A DNA stretch of 64,000 nucleotides from an uncultured Clostridia bacterium (GCA_944379995.1 CALWGF010000010.1:1-64000), one strand, 5' to 3'. Numbered from the stretch's first letter, positions 44,885 through 53,862 are shown. Numbers and translations are program-made. Notes: a model not told the origin generated them from the letters alone.

Positions 44885-44926
44885 AAAACTGCAATAGCAA
44901 ATTTTTTAGCTATTGCAGTTTTTTTA
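44885..44926 (+). terminator. Strong terminator after thiN
   Basis: AAAACTGCAATAGC (44885-44898) pairs perfectly with GCTATTGCAGTTTT (44909-44922), a 14-bp stem with a 10-nt loop and seven Ts. Confidence 0.92.
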
Positions 44927-44980
44927 TTAGCTGTATTAAATAATTTGAATATAATATAGTAAAAAAAGAAGTGATTGACT

Positions 44981-45124
44981 ATGAAATGTTTTAATAAAAA
45001 TGCTTTAGGCTTTGTATGTATGGGCTTTGGTGCAGGAGTTATTCTTGTAGCATTTGTTCCTAAATGGTGTTTTTTATGGGGCGGAGTATTTATATTCTGT
45101 GGAAAAAGGCTTTTAGATGAGTAA
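44981..45124 (+). CDS. Small hydrophobic membrane protein, 47 residues
   Basis: A short open frame that begins MKCFNKNALGF and ends GKRLLDE. Two hydrophobic stretches (about 8-25 and 29-40) separated by VPKWC suggest a membrane hairpin with charged ends. Four cysteines are present. The SD is weak (AGAAGTG). It sits between two terminators and so would be its own transcription unit. I do not recognise the family, and it may be a real small protein because codon use and hydrophobic pattern look coherent. Confidence 0.6.
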   Translation: MKCFNKNALGFVCMGFGAGVILVAFVPKWCFLWGGVFIFCGKRLLDE

Positions 45125-45128
45125 AAAA

Positions 45129-45163
45129 ATAAAGGCTTTCAAATTAATGAAAGCCTTTATATA
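45129..45163. terminator. Bidirectional terminator, small protein / rpmB
   Basis: ATAAAGGCTTTCA (45129-45141) pairs with TGAAAGCCTTTAT (45148-45160) around a 6-nt loop. The A-run before it serves rpmB on the minus strand. Confidence 0.8.
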
Positions 45164-45177
45164 ATCCGTAATAAAAA

Positions 45178-45378
45178 TTAGATTGCACGAGTTACTTTGT
45201 TTGAACGTAAACATCTTGTGCAGATGTAGATTGATTTTACTGTTCCGTTATCTACGATTTTAACTTTTTTTACGTTTGGTTTCCAAGTTCTATTAGCACG
45301 TCTACTTACCTGACTACGGTTGATGCTAATTCTATGTCCTGTACGCATACCTTTTTCACAAATTTCACACTTTGCCAT
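45178..45378 (-). CDS. rpmB: Ribosomal protein L28
   Basis: A 66-residue bL28 of the large subunit. Core features are SINRSQVSRRANRTWKPN and the basic VKKVKIV strand. It has two CxxC pairs (C4/C7 and C53/C56), the zinc-binding C+ form; Bacillus lacks these cysteines. A species may carry a second, C- form elsewhere for zinc shortage. The SD GAGGAGG precedes the ATG. It is monocistronic and faces away from asp23, as is common in Firmicutes. Confidence 0.95.
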   Translation of the reverse strand: MAKCEICEKGMRTGHRISINRSQVSRRANRTWKPNVKKVKIVDNGTVKSIYICTRCLRSNKVTRAI

Positions 45379-45499
45379 TTTAAATGCACCTCCTCGAATT
45401 CTTTGTGTGACACAACAAAAGTATTCTATCAGAAAAAAAAGAATTTTGCAACAATTTTAATGTTTTTTTTAAAAATTTTTTAAAAAAAATAATTGCAGT

Positions 45500-45524
45500 A
45501 ATTACAATATTCAATTACAATATT
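45500..45524. repeat. Direct repeat in the rpmB-asp23 intergenic region
   Basis: AATTACAATATT occurs at 45500-45511 and again at 45513-45524. It is flanked on both sides by AT-rich DNA with no gene. It could be a regulator site for either divergent gene or simple AT repetition. Confidence 0.35.
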
Positions 45525-45629
45525 GAATACATAAATTTTTGTATAATTTATGTGGTTTAAAATAATGTTTTAAAAATATATATTTAGTGTTATAATAAAG
45601 GAAATTATAATTTTTTGGGAGGTAGATTT

Positions 45630-45986
45630 ATGTCAGCTAAGCTTGAAAATGATTATGGTGTCATTACAATAGAAAATGAAGTTATTGCAAGGATAGCAGG
45701 CTATGCTGCCATGGACTGCTATGGTATAGTTGGTATGGCTGCTAAAAATGTTAAAGATGGCATAGTACAGCTTTTAAAGAAAGAAAGTCTTACAAAAGGT
45801 ATCAAACTTACAGTTAATGAAAATAAAATATCACTTGATTTCCACATTATTGTTGAATATGGTACAAATATTACTGCTATTGCTGATAATATTATAAGTA
45901 CTGTAAAATATAAAGTTGAAGAGTATGCAGGTCTTGAAGTGGAAAATGTCAACATCTTCGTTGAGGGTGTTAGAGTAGACGGCTAA
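45630..45986 (+). CDS. Asp23/Gls24 family protein (YloU-like)
   Basis: A 118-residue Asp23 family protein: GVITIENEVIARIAGYAAMDCYG, the VGMAAK turn, then IVEYGTNITAIADNI and VEEYAGLEVENVNIFVEGV. These proteins are small alpha/beta cytosolic or membrane-associated factors linked to envelope stress and to the fatty-acid kinase gene that follows. The frame extends five codons upstream, but GGGAGG supports ATG 45630. It lies 14 nt before the fakA-like gene, the classic yloU-yloV arrangement. Confidence 0.93.
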   Translation: MSAKLENDYGVITIENEVIARIAGYAAMDCYGIVGMAAKNVKDGIVQLLKKESLTKGIKLTVNENKISLDFHIIVEYGTNITAIADNIISTVKYKVEEYAGLEVENVNIFVEGVRVDG

Positions 45987-46000
45987 GGAGGAACATACCT

Positions 46001-47650
46001 GTGGGTATTACTAGTATTAACGGATTATTATTAAAGAAAATGATTATTGCAGGAGCAAATAAGCTTAATAGTGAAAAACAGCTTGTTGACTCTTTAAATG
46101 TTTTCCCTGTACCTGATGGTGATACAGGAACAAACATGTCACTTACTGTTCTTGCTGCTGCAAGAGAAATAGAAAAATGTGATAGTCTTAATATAGGTGA
46201 AGTTGCTAAACTTGCAGCTAACGGTGCTTTAAGAGGTGCAAGAGGTAACTCTGGTGTTATTACTTCACAGCTTTTTAGAGGTTTTTATAAAGGTCTTGAA
46301 GGTAAAACAGAAGCAGGAACAAAAGAACTTGCACAAGCTATTGCTAATGGTGTAAAAACAGCATATAAAGCCGTTATGAAACCAAAAGAAGGAACAATTC
46401 TTACTGTGGCTAGAGCTTGCGGTGAAAGTGCTTCAAAATATGCTGATAAAATAACAGATATTGAAAAATTCCTTGAGCAAATAATAGAAGATGGAAATGC
46501 TATGCTTCTTCAAACAACAGAAATGCTTCTGGCTTTAAAGCAGGCTAATGTTGTTGACGCAGGTGGAAAAGGTCTTATTTTTATTCTTCAGGGTGCATAT
46601 GAAAATATACATACTGAAGGAGATATAACTGTTGATGAGCCTTTAAAAACACAAGCTCCTGATTTTTCAGCTATTACATCTGTTGATAATGAAAGTATTA
46701 CATTTGGATATTGTACAGAATTTTTTATAAATGTAAAAAATGCTGGTGATAATGTTGTAACAAAACTTAAAGCATATCTTGGTACAATAGGTGATTCCAT
46801 TGTTTGTGTTGCTGATGATGAAATTATAAAAATTCATGTTCATACAGACCACCCGGGACTTGCTCTTGAAAAAGCTCTTACAATAGGAAGTCTTAGTGGA
46901 CTTAAAATTGAAAATATGCGTGAACAGCATACAAATATAATTGATTTTGGTGGAAATAAAAAAGCAGAAGTAAAAAATAATGAACCAGCAAAAGAATTAG
47001 GATTTATATCTGTTTCTGTTGGTAGTGGTCTTTCTGATATATTCAAAAACCTTGGTGTTGATGAAATTATTGAAGGTGGACAAACTATGAACCCAAGTAC
47101 AGAAGATATTTTAAATGCTGTTGAAAAAATAAATGCAAAAAATATAATTGTACTTCCAAATAATAAAAATATTATTCTTGCAGCAGAACAGGCTGCTAAA
47201 CTTTCTAAAGATAAAAAAATATATGTTGTACCTTCAAAAACAATACCAGAAGGTATAACAGCAATGATAAACTATAATATTGGTGAAGGTGTAGAAGAAA
47301 ATGTTTCTAACATGATAGATAGCCTTTCATATGTAAAAACAGCTATGGTAACATATGCTGTAAGAGAAACTTCTATTGATGATAAAAAAATAGAAGAAGG
47401 GGACATACTTGGAATGCTTGGCGGAAACATTTCAGTTGTTTCAAAAGATATTATGGAAGGTACAAAAGAACTTATTGATAACGCTATTGATGAAGATAGT
47501 GAAATGATAAGTATATATTATGGTAGTGATGTTAAAGAAGAAGATGCTAATGAACTTGCACAGTATATTGAAGAAAAATATCCTGACTGTGAAGTTGAAG
47601 TTCAAATGGGTAATCAGCCACTTTATTACTATATTATTTCTGTTGAATAA
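46001..47650 (+). CDS. fakA: Fatty acid kinase FakA-like protein (DhaL + DegV-like)
   Basis: A 549-residue YloV/FakA protein. The N-terminal DhaL ATP-binding domain has VFPVPDGDTGTNMSLT with metal-binding Asp residues, GARGNSGVITSQLFRG and VVDAGGKGL. The C-terminal half binds the partner FakB. FakA phosphorylates FakB-bound fatty acids for phospholipid synthesis. It starts at GTG 46001 with AAGGAGG upstream. A FakB partner (DegV family) is not in the window. Confidence 0.93.
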   Translation: MGITSINGLLLKKMIIAGANKLNSEKQLVDSLNVFPVPDGDTGTNMSLTVLAAAREIEKCDSLNIGEVAKLAANGALRGARGNSGVITSQLFRGFYKGLEGKTEAGTKELAQAIANGVKTAYKAVMKPKEGTILTVARACGESASKYADKITDIEKFLEQIIEDGNAMLLQTTEMLLALKQANVVDAGGKGLIFILQGAYENIHTEGDITVDEPLKTQAPDFSAITSVDNESITFGYCTEFFINVKNAGDNVVTKLKAYLGTIGDSIVCVADDEIIKIHVHTDHPGLALEKALTIGSLSGLKIENMREQHTNIIDFGGNKKAEVKNNEPAKELGFISVSVGSGLSDIFKNLGVDEIIEGGQTMNPSTEDILNAVEKINAKNIIVLPNNKNIILAAEQAAKLSKDKKIYVVPSKTIPEGITAMINYNIGEGVEENVSNMIDSLSYVKTAMVTYAVRETSIDDKKIEEGDILGMLGGNISVVSKDIMEGTKELIDNAIDEDSEMISIYYGSDVKEEDANELAQYIEEKYPDCEVEVQMGNQPLYYYIISVE

Positions 47651-47677
47651 TTTTTAAAAATTTTTTAAAATGCTTTA

Positions 47678-47725
47678 AAAGGGGTAGCTATGGCATTATA
47701 TTTGCCATTAACTGCCTCTTTTTTT
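47678..47725 (+). terminator. Terminator or attenuator directly before the recG SD
   Basis: Two stacked stems: AAAGGGGTAG (47678-47687) with CTGCCTCTTT (47712-47721), two G.T pairs, and inside it ATGGCA (47690-47695) with TGCCAT (47703-47708). A T-run to 47725 follows, and the GGAGG SD of recG begins 1 nt later. No promoter fits between the T-run and the recG start, so recG expression needs readthrough or a start within the hairpin. Confidence 0.75.
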
Positions 47726-47740
47726 GGAGGTGATATAATA

Positions 47741-49792
47741 ATGTATCTTGATAGTCCTGTTACAGATATAAAAAGTATAGGTGTTGAAAAAAGTAAAAAA
47801 CTTTCAAAATTAAATATATATACTGTAAAAGACCTTATAGAACATTTTCCAAGAGATTATGAAGACAGAAGCGAAATAGTTCCATTATCTGATATTAAAA
47901 TAAATGAAGAAAATACATTTAGAGGAAAGGTTAAAGGTATACCAGAAGATATAAGAGTAAAAAACCTTAGAATAGTAAGGGCTAGAATAGAAGATACAAC
48001 AGGCGGTGTTACTGCTGTATGGTATAATCAACCTTATATGAAAAAGGCTTTTAAAGAGGGTGCAGAGTATATTTTTACAGGAAAGGCTGTTAGGAAATAT
48101 AATAAAATAGAAGTGCAATCTCCAGAGTTTGAAATTATATCTGAGGGTAGTATACTTTCCGGTGGAAGAATAGTTCCTATTTATTCTGTAACAAGTGGTA
48201 TTTCTCAAAAAATATTAAGAAGTCTTATAAAAGATACTCTTGATTATACAAAAAATCAAATTCATGACTTTATACCAACAAGTATAAGAAAAAAATATAA
48301 ATTATGTGATAGAAATTTTGCTGTTTTAAATATACATTTTCCTGAAAATAATGACAGCTTTTTTATTGCAAGAAGACGTCTTGTTTTTGAAGAGCTTTTT
48401 TTGCTTCAAACAGCACTATTAAAAATAAAATCTAATGCTAATAAAGGTAAAAAAGGAATTATTTTTAAAAATATGAACTGTGCTAGAGAAGTTCTTGAAA
48501 AATTACCTTTTGAGCTTACAGATGCACAAAAAAAGGTTATGAGAGAAATAGTAAACGACATGAAATCTGGAAAAGCCATGAATAGACTTGTACAAGGTGA
48601 CGTTGGTAGTGGTAAAACTGTTGTTGCTCTTATAACAGCTTTTATAGCTATAAAAAATGGTTATCAAGCAGCTCTTATGGTACCTACTGAAGTTCTTGCA
48701 GGTCAACATTTTGAGTTTTTTTCAAGTATATTTAATGAAATGGGTATAAAAACAGTATTGCTTACAGGTTCTTTAAAGAAAAAAGAAAAAAATAAGGCTC
48801 TTGAAGAAATATCAACAGGAAATGCTAAAATGATTATAGGAACTCATGCTGTAATACAAGATACAGTACAGTTTGAAAATTTAGGTATGGTAATAACAGA
48901 TGAACAGCATCGTTTCGGTGTACAACAAAGAGGAACTTTAAGTAATAAAGGAAATAATCCACATGTACTTGTTATGACAGCAACACCAATTCCAAGAACA
49001 TTAGCATTAATACTTTATGGTGACCTTGATATATCTATAATAGACCATTTACCTCCTGGAAGACAAAAAATAGATACATCTGCTGTTAATTCATCTTATC
49101 ATGAAAGAATATATAATTTTATAAGAAAAGAAATAGATAGAGGCAGACAGGTTTATATTATATGTCCTATGATTGATGAAAGTGATAAAATGGACGTTCA
49201 AGCAGTTACAAGTTATACAGAAAAATTAAAAAATGAAGTTTTTTCAGAATATTCTGTTGAATGTCTTCATGGTAAAATTAAGCCAGCAGAAAAACAAGAT
49301 ATTATGGATAGATTTGCTGAAAATAAAGTTAATATACTTGTTTCTACAACTGTTATTGAGGTTGGTATAAATGTTCCTAATGCAACAATTATGCTTATTG
49401 AAAATGCTGAAAGATTTGGACTTGCCCAGCTTCATCAGCTTAGAGGACGTGTTGGTCGTGGTAGTGAAAAATCTTACTGTATACTTGTTTGTGACTCTAA
49501 AAATAAAGTTGCTAAAGAAAGAATGCATATGATGACAAAATCAACTGATGGTTTTGAAATATCTGAAATGGACCTTAAACTTAGAGGTCCTGGTGAGTTT
49601 TTTGGTACAAAACAGCATGGTCTTCCAGAAATGAAAATTGCCAATTTATATAAAGATATGGATATTCTTAAAGAAGCTCAAAATGCTGCTTTTGAAATTA
49701 TTAATGATGATAAATTTATGGAAAAAGAAGAAAATAAGCTTCTTTATATGGAGATAGAAAATACACTTAATGTGGAAAATATAAACATATAA
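47741..49792 (+). CDS. recG: ATP-dependent DNA helicase RecG
   Basis: A 683-residue RecG that remodels stalled forks and Holliday junctions. The N-terminal wedge/OB domain begins around YLDSPVTDIKSIG and includes FRGKVKGI and the wedge region near 100-150. The helicase motor has VQGDVGSGKTVVA (Walker A), DEQHRFGV (motif II), MTATPIPRTLAL and QLRGRVGRG (motif VI). The frame extends 17 codons upstream, but GGAGG at 47726 fixes the ATG at 47741. The length is typical. Confidence 0.96.
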   Translation: MYLDSPVTDIKSIGVEKSKKLSKLNIYTVKDLIEHFPRDYEDRSEIVPLSDIKINEENTFRGKVKGIPEDIRVKNLRIVRARIEDTTGGVTAVWYNQPYMKKAFKEGAEYIFTGKAVRKYNKIEVQSPEFEIISEGSILSGGRIVPIYSVTSGISQKILRSLIKDTLDYTKNQIHDFIPTSIRKKYKLCDRNFAVLNIHFPENNDSFFIARRRLVFEELFLLQTALLKIKSNANKGKKGIIFKNMNCAREVLEKLPFELTDAQKKVMREIVNDMKSGKAMNRLVQGDVGSGKTVVALITAFIAIKNGYQAALMVPTEVLAGQHFEFFSSIFNEMGIKTVLLTGSLKKKEKNKALEEISTGNAKMIIGTHAVIQDTVQFENLGMVITDEQHRFGVQQRGTLSNKGNNPHVLVMTATPIPRTLALILYGDLDISIIDHLPPGRQKIDTSAVNSSYHERIYNFIRKEIDRGRQVYIICPMIDESDKMDVQAVTSYTEKLKNEVFSEYSVECLHGKIKPAEKQDIMDRFAENKVNILVSTTVIEVGINVPNATIMLIENAERFGLAQLHQLRGRVGRGSEKSYCILVCDSKNKVAKERMHMMTKSTDGFEISEMDLKLRGPGEFFGTKQHGLPEMKIANLYKDMDILKEAQNAAFEIINDDKFMEKEENKLLYMEIENTLNVENINI

Positions 49793-49819
49793 ATTTCTAT
49801 TTTTAAATGTCTTTAAATA

Positions 49820-49828
49820 TGGTATAAT
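49820..49828 (+). promoter_or_regulatory. Candidate extended -10 promoter for rsmD
   Basis: TGGTATAAT (49820-49828) is a full extended -10, without a good -35. It would start rsmD-coaD with a leader of about 75 nt. Confidence 0.4.
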
Positions 49829-49911
49829 CAATTTTATTATTGTATTTTAAAGGCTTTTTTGCTATACTCTATTTGTATTTTTAACAAATTTGTAATTTTG
49901 GAGGTTTTTTT

Positions 49912-50463
49912 ATGCGTGTTATTTCAGGAATGGCGAGAGGGCATAAGCTTTTAGCGCCTGAAGGTATGGACACAAGACCTACTACTGATAGAATAAAGGA
50001 AACTCTTTTTAATATAATTGCTCCAGATATTCCAGAGGCTAAATTTTTAGACCTTTTTTCAGGTTCGGGTGCAATAGGTATTGAGGCTTTAAGTAGATAT
50101 GCAGATAAATGTGTATTTGTTGATGAGTCATTAAAGTGTAAAGAAATTATTGAACATAATCTTAAACATACAAAATTAATTGATAAAGCAGAGATTTACT
50201 GTGTAGATGCTATTTCTGCAATAAATATGCTTTCTTCAAAAGGTGAAAAATTTGATATTATATTTATGGACCCACCATATAATCTTGGATTTTATGAACC
50301 TGTATTAAAGGCTTTGAAAAATGCAGATATATTAAATAAAGAAGGTTATATTATTGCTGAAAGGTCACCTAATAATCCTTTACCTCAAATAGATGGTATT
50401 GAGATTTTAAGAGAGAAAGAATATAAAACAACAGTTATGACCTTTATGGCTTTGGAGGATTAG
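49912..50463 (+). CDS. rsmD: 16S rRNA m2G966 methyltransferase RsmD
   Basis: A 183-residue RsmD. Key parts are MRVISGMARGHKL, TRPTTDRIKETLFNII, the SAM loop LDLFSGSGAIGIEAL and the catalytic FMDPPYNLG. It makes m2G966 in 16S rRNA. TTGGAGG is a good SD. It is 4 nt upstream of coaD, its usual partner in Firmicutes. Confidence 0.96.
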   Translation: MRVISGMARGHKLLAPEGMDTRPTTDRIKETLFNIIAPDIPEAKFLDLFSGSGAIGIEALSRYADKCVFVDESLKCKEIIEHNLKHTKLIDKAEIYCVDAISAINMLSSKGEKFDIIFMDPPYNLGFYEPVLKALKNADILNKEGYIIAERSPNNPLPQIDGIEILREKEYKTTVMTFMALED

Positions 50464-50467
50464 AAAT

Positions 50468-50953
50468 ATGAAAGCAATATATGCAGGAAGTTTTGACCCT
50501 GTTACTTTAGGACATCTTGATATTATAAAACGAGCTGCTAAGATTTTTGATACTATTGTTGTAGCTGTTTTAGAAAATCCTAATAAAAATTGTCTTTTTA
50601 CCGTTGAAGAAAGAAAAAAACATCTTGAAATTGTTACAAGTGATATAAAAAATGTTGAAGTTGCCTCATTTCAAGGACTTTTGGCTGACTTTGCAAAAGA
50701 AATAGAAGCTGATGTTGCTATACGAGGTCTTAGAAATGCTGTTGATTTTGCTTGTGAACAGCAAATGCATCTTATAAATGGACGACTTAATAAAAATATA
50801 GAAACCGTGTTCCTTGCTGCTGATGAAAGTCATATATCATTAAGTTCAAGTGCTGTTAAGGAAGTGGCTGTTTTTGGTGGAAATATTGATTTTATGGTTC
50901 CAAAAGAAATTATAGGTTTTGTACAGGAAAAATATATGAAACGAGGGGTTTAA
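50468..50953 (+). CDS. coaD: Phosphopantetheine adenylyltransferase
   Basis: A 161-residue PPAT that makes dephospho-CoA from 4'-phosphopantetheine and ATP. It has the nucleotidyltransferase motif AGSFDPVTLGHLDII (HxGH-like), AIRGLRNAVDF, and HISLSSSAVKEVAVFGG (the ISSSxVKE variant). The gene ends directly before the ATG of the next gene. Confidence 0.96.
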   Translation: MKAIYAGSFDPVTLGHLDIIKRAAKIFDTIVVAVLENPNKNCLFTVEERKKHLEIVTSDIKNVEVASFQGLLADFAKEIEADVAIRGLRNAVDFACEQQMHLINGRLNKNIETVFLAADESHISLSSSAVKEVAVFGGNIDFMVPKEIIGFVQEKYMKRGV

Positions 50954-51460
50954 ATGGAAACAGTTTTAAAACTTCTTGATGAAATAGAAGAAATATTGGA
51001 CACAAGTCATGTGACACCATTTTCATCAAAAGTAAAAGTTGATAAAGAAGAGATTTATGAAATAATATCTGAAATAAGAACAAGATTACCTAACGAGCTT
51101 AAACAGGCTAAATGGGTTATTGATGAAAGAAATAAAATTCTTGTTGATGCCCAAAAAGAAGCTGACGAAATAATTAAAAATGCTGAAGGTAGAATAGAAA
51201 AACTTATAAACGAAGATGAAATAACTAAAAGAGCTTACGAACAAGCTGCTATTATAAATGAAAACAGCAAGAAAATAGCAAAGGAAATGCGTCTTGGTGC
51301 TATGGAATATGCTGACGAAGTGCTTTCTCTTGCTGAACAAAGAGTTAAAGAGCTTATGGAGATAATGAAAGAAGAGTCTGCAAAAACAGACCAGTTCTTT
51401 AATCAAACTCTTGGTGTTATATATGAAAACAGACAAGAGCTTAGAGGTGTTAAAAAATAA
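50954..51460 (+). CDS. Coiled-coil protein, possibly DivIVA-like
   Basis: A 168-residue highly charged helical protein. From about residue 45 onward it is one long predicted coiled coil (AKWVIDERNKILVDAQKEADEI, then EQAAIINENSKKIAKEM). It is often annotated as an ATPase or ATP synthase subunit b-like protein because of compositional similarity, but there is no nucleotide motif or membrane anchor. Its place after coaD and before ylbJ is conserved in Clostridia. A cell-envelope or division scaffold role is only a guess. Confidence 0.75.
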   Translation: METVLKLLDEIEEILDTSHVTPFSSKVKVDKEEIYEIISEIRTRLPNELKQAKWVIDERNKILVDAQKEADEIIKNAEGRIEKLINEDEITKRAYEQAAIINENSKKIAKEMRLGAMEYADEVLSLAEQRVKELMEIMKEESAKTDQFFNQTLGVIYENRQELRGVKK

Positions 51461-51465
51461 ATATA

Positions 51466-52578
51466 TTACATAGTATTTTTTATACAAAAAATAAATGATA
51501 ATATTATTATAAAAAAAGATGGTATTATATATAAATCACTAAAATTTGCAGTACCTTGTAATATCAATACAGTTGGTACTGCTTTTTGTATTGTTTTTTC
51601 AAATATTCCATAAAATAATATTATATATAAAACAGTAAATAAAGAATTTATAAGTCTTGATATAATATATAATAAAGGGCTTAAATCAGTATCAGAGAAA
51701 ACACTTATTGTTTGAATATTTATTGATATTCCACCAAAACCTATTATTAATCCTATAAATATCATTTTTATAAATAAATCACAATCCCATAATGATATTT
51801 TTTCACAACCATATGTAACTTCTAAAATACCTGAAAAAATACTATATATATATTCATATGAAATATTAAAAAAATAATTAAGTGGTTTATATATAAAATA
51901 TATAATATTCCAAATTTCAAATGCTTCTGTTAATACAGAAAAAAGGACTATAAATCCACCTATCATTATTATTGTTTCTGATGATGAACATATTGCAGTT
52001 TTAATAATTACACCTATACTTGTATTTTTTGTTTTAAATGTTTTGTTTAAACAATAGTAATTATCTTTTGTGTTATATATAAATCTAAATATAAAACTTG
52101 TTGAAATTGATGATATAAAAAGTATAAAAATTAAAAAATATCCTGCTTGTGTATAATTAAGCATTGAAGAGGCTATTGTACCTATTATAAAAATAGGTCC
52201 GTTTGTATTTATAAATGATAATGTTAATTGAGCATCTCTTTTTGATATTTCACCATTTTTATATAGGTCAGAAACTACTTTTGCACCAAATGGACAACCG
52301 GCAATAAGTCCTGTTATCCAAGGAAAAGCACATTCAGGTGAAACTGAAAATATTGGTTTCATAATATTTTTGAATAGTTTCCCTAAATAATATGAAAAAC
52401 CTGTAAGAGAAAGTATTGTTGTTCCTATCATAAATATAAATAATGATGGAATTACATTTTTATACCATATTAAAAGACCTTTTAAAGATGCTGAAATTAT
52501 ATTTTGTGGAAATATTAATACTGTTATTAATACTGATATTGTTATAAATGATAGTAATATATGTAATTTTTTAAACAT
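51466..52578 (-). CDS. ylbJ: Sporulation integral membrane protein YlbJ
   Basis: A 370-residue polytopic membrane protein with about eight hydrophobic segments. It contains LIWYKNVIPSLFIFMIGT, the conserved GLIAGCPFGAKVVSDLYKNG and SFINTNGPIFIIGT. It resembles the nucleoside-recognition/Gate transporter family. In Bacillus it is needed for spore cortex formation, under sigma-E. The gene is convergent with the coaD operon. Its SD (AGAGGTG) is inside the 3' arm of the hairpin at 52581-52628. Confidence 0.93.
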   Translation of the reverse strand: MFKKLHILLSFITISVLITVLIFPQNIISASLKGLLIWYKNVIPSLFIFMIGTTILSLTGFSYYLGKLFKNIMKPIFSVSPECAFPWITGLIAGCPFGAKVVSDLYKNGEISKRDAQLTLSFINTNGPIFIIGTIASSMLNYTQAGYFLIFILFISSISTSFIFRFIYNTKDNYYCLNKTFKTKNTSIGVIIKTAICSSSETIIMIGGFIVLFSVLTEAFEIWNIIYFIYKPLNYFFNISYEYIYSIFSGILEVTYGCEKISLWDCDLFIKMIFIGLIIGFGGISINIQTISVFSDTDLSPLLYIISRLINSLFTVLYIILFYGIFEKTIQKAVPTVLILQGTANFSDLYIIPSFFIIILSFIFCIKNTM

Positions 52579-52580
52579 AA

Positions 52581-52628
52581 AAAAACACCTCTTTTTATTA
52601 TAATGAATATGAAAAAAGAAGTGTTTTT
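52581..52628 (-). promoter_or_regulatory. SD-containing hairpin between tmcAL and ylbJ
   Basis: AAAAACAC (52581-52588) pairs with GTGTTTTT (52621-52628), with a further 7 bp inner pairing (52590-52596 with 52613-52619). On the minus strand it reads as a 15-bp imperfect stem and a T-run that ends just before the ylbJ ATG. It can end tmcAL transcripts and, if read through, would hide the ylbJ ribosome-binding site. Confidence 0.6.
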
Positions 52629-52635
52629 ATGATTT

Positions 52636-53862
52636 TTATATTATCACCATTGGTGTTGAAAATTCTCTTTTTGGTAAACGCATATTTTTTGATTCTGAAA
52701 GAGCAGAGTAAATATCTGTAAATTGTATTTCTTTTTCAAACATTTTTAATCCTATATCATCAAGTTGTGAATATATATTTTTTACATTTGTAATTACAGG
52801 AATTTTTGCTTTTTTAGTTAATTCACTTAAAACTATTGATGACTTTTTATTAAATCCCAAAACCCTTATATATTGAGCAAAACCATTGTTTATAAATTCA
52901 TAAAAATCATTTTTTTGTATATCTAATATTATATGGAGTATTGCTCTTTGTATTTTTGTATATGTGTATCTTTTTGACTTTATATAATCACATATTTCAT
53001 CAAAATCATAACATTCATATAATGATTTTAAAATTCTATTTTCCAAGCCTTCTGTAACATCAAGTATATTTCTTAAATATTCTTCTGAAGACATTCTAAT
53101 TTTATAGTTTAAAAAATCGGATAAATCATTTTGAAAAATAGGTGCTTTTTTTGAGTTTAAAGCCTCTGAATATATATCAATACAATTTTTTGGTATTGCA
53201 GAAAATGCTGTTTTAATATCATTTGTTTTTATATATTCTCTTATAGCTGTTGCAGAGGCTATTGTACTTTCTATATTTTTAGAATTATAGTGTGCTTTTT
53301 CTCTTTTTACTGTTACAGGTGTTATATTACTATTTATTTTTTTTAAACTTTTAATATATTCTATACCTAATATATTATTTGGATTTTCTAATATTTCATT
53401 TGGTATATTTGCTATTTGTTTAAGTGCATTTCCTCTTGCGGTTGGAAACGGTAAACCTTTTGAAAGTTCTTTTTTTATAGCTTCTTTAAATTCTTTTGGT
53501 TCGTTATAAAGAATATTTGCTGTTTTTTCAATATATTCAATATGACCAGATTCAGAGCCGAATGAAATCATATTTACTATACCTGTATTTTCTAATATTC
53601 TTATAGCACACTCAGAAAAAAATTCTGCTGATGATGTTGAAAAATAAGTAGGTATTTCTATAACCATATCAACACCATTTAAAAGAGCAGCTTTTGTACG
53701 TGTCCATTTATCAAAAATAGCAGGTTCACCTCTTTGAACGAAATTACCACTCATAACTGCAATTACAAAATCACAACCTGAATTTTTTATTGATTGTTCT
53801 ATATGAAATTTATGTCCGTTGTGAAAAGGATTGTATTCTGATACTATTCCAAGTACTTTCAT
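52636..53862 (-). CDS. tmcAL: tRNA(Met) cytidine acetate ligase TmcAL
   Basis: A 408-residue TmcAL (YlbM). It activates acetate with ATP and acetylates C34 of elongator tRNA(Met). The nucleotidyltransferase signature is SEYNPFHNGHKFHIEQ; VIAVMSGNFVQRGEPAIFDKW and FGSESGHIEYI-type sequence also fit. The C-terminal helical domain binds tRNA. The SD GGAAGG precedes the ATG. It is divergent from the CheA-like gene and upstream of ylbJ, the conserved Firmicute order. Confidence 0.95.
   Translation of the reverse strand: MKVLGIVSEYNPFHNGHKFHIEQSIKNSGCDFVIAVMSGNFVQRGEPAIFDKWTRTKAALLNGVDMVIEIPTYFSTSSAEFFSECAIRILENTGIVNMISFGSESGHIEYIEKTANILYNEPKEFKEAIKKELSKGLPFPTARGNALKQIANIPNEILENPNNILGIEYIKSLKKINSNITPVTVKREKAHYNSKNIESTIASATAIREYIKTNDIKTAFSAIPKNCIDIYSEALNSKKAPIFQNDLSDFLNYKIRMSSEEYLRNILDVTEGLENRILKSLYECYDFDEICDYIKSKRYTYTKIQRAILHIILDIQKNDFYEFINNGFAQYIRVLGFNKKSSIVLSELTKKAKIPVITNVKNIYSQLDDIGLKMFEKEIQFTDIYSALSESKNMRLPKREFSTPMVII

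Noticed and set aside
47690-47740. 17-codon N-terminal extension of RecG
   Set aside because: It is encoded by the hairpin and T-run, and the GGAGG SD is placed for the ATG at 47741.
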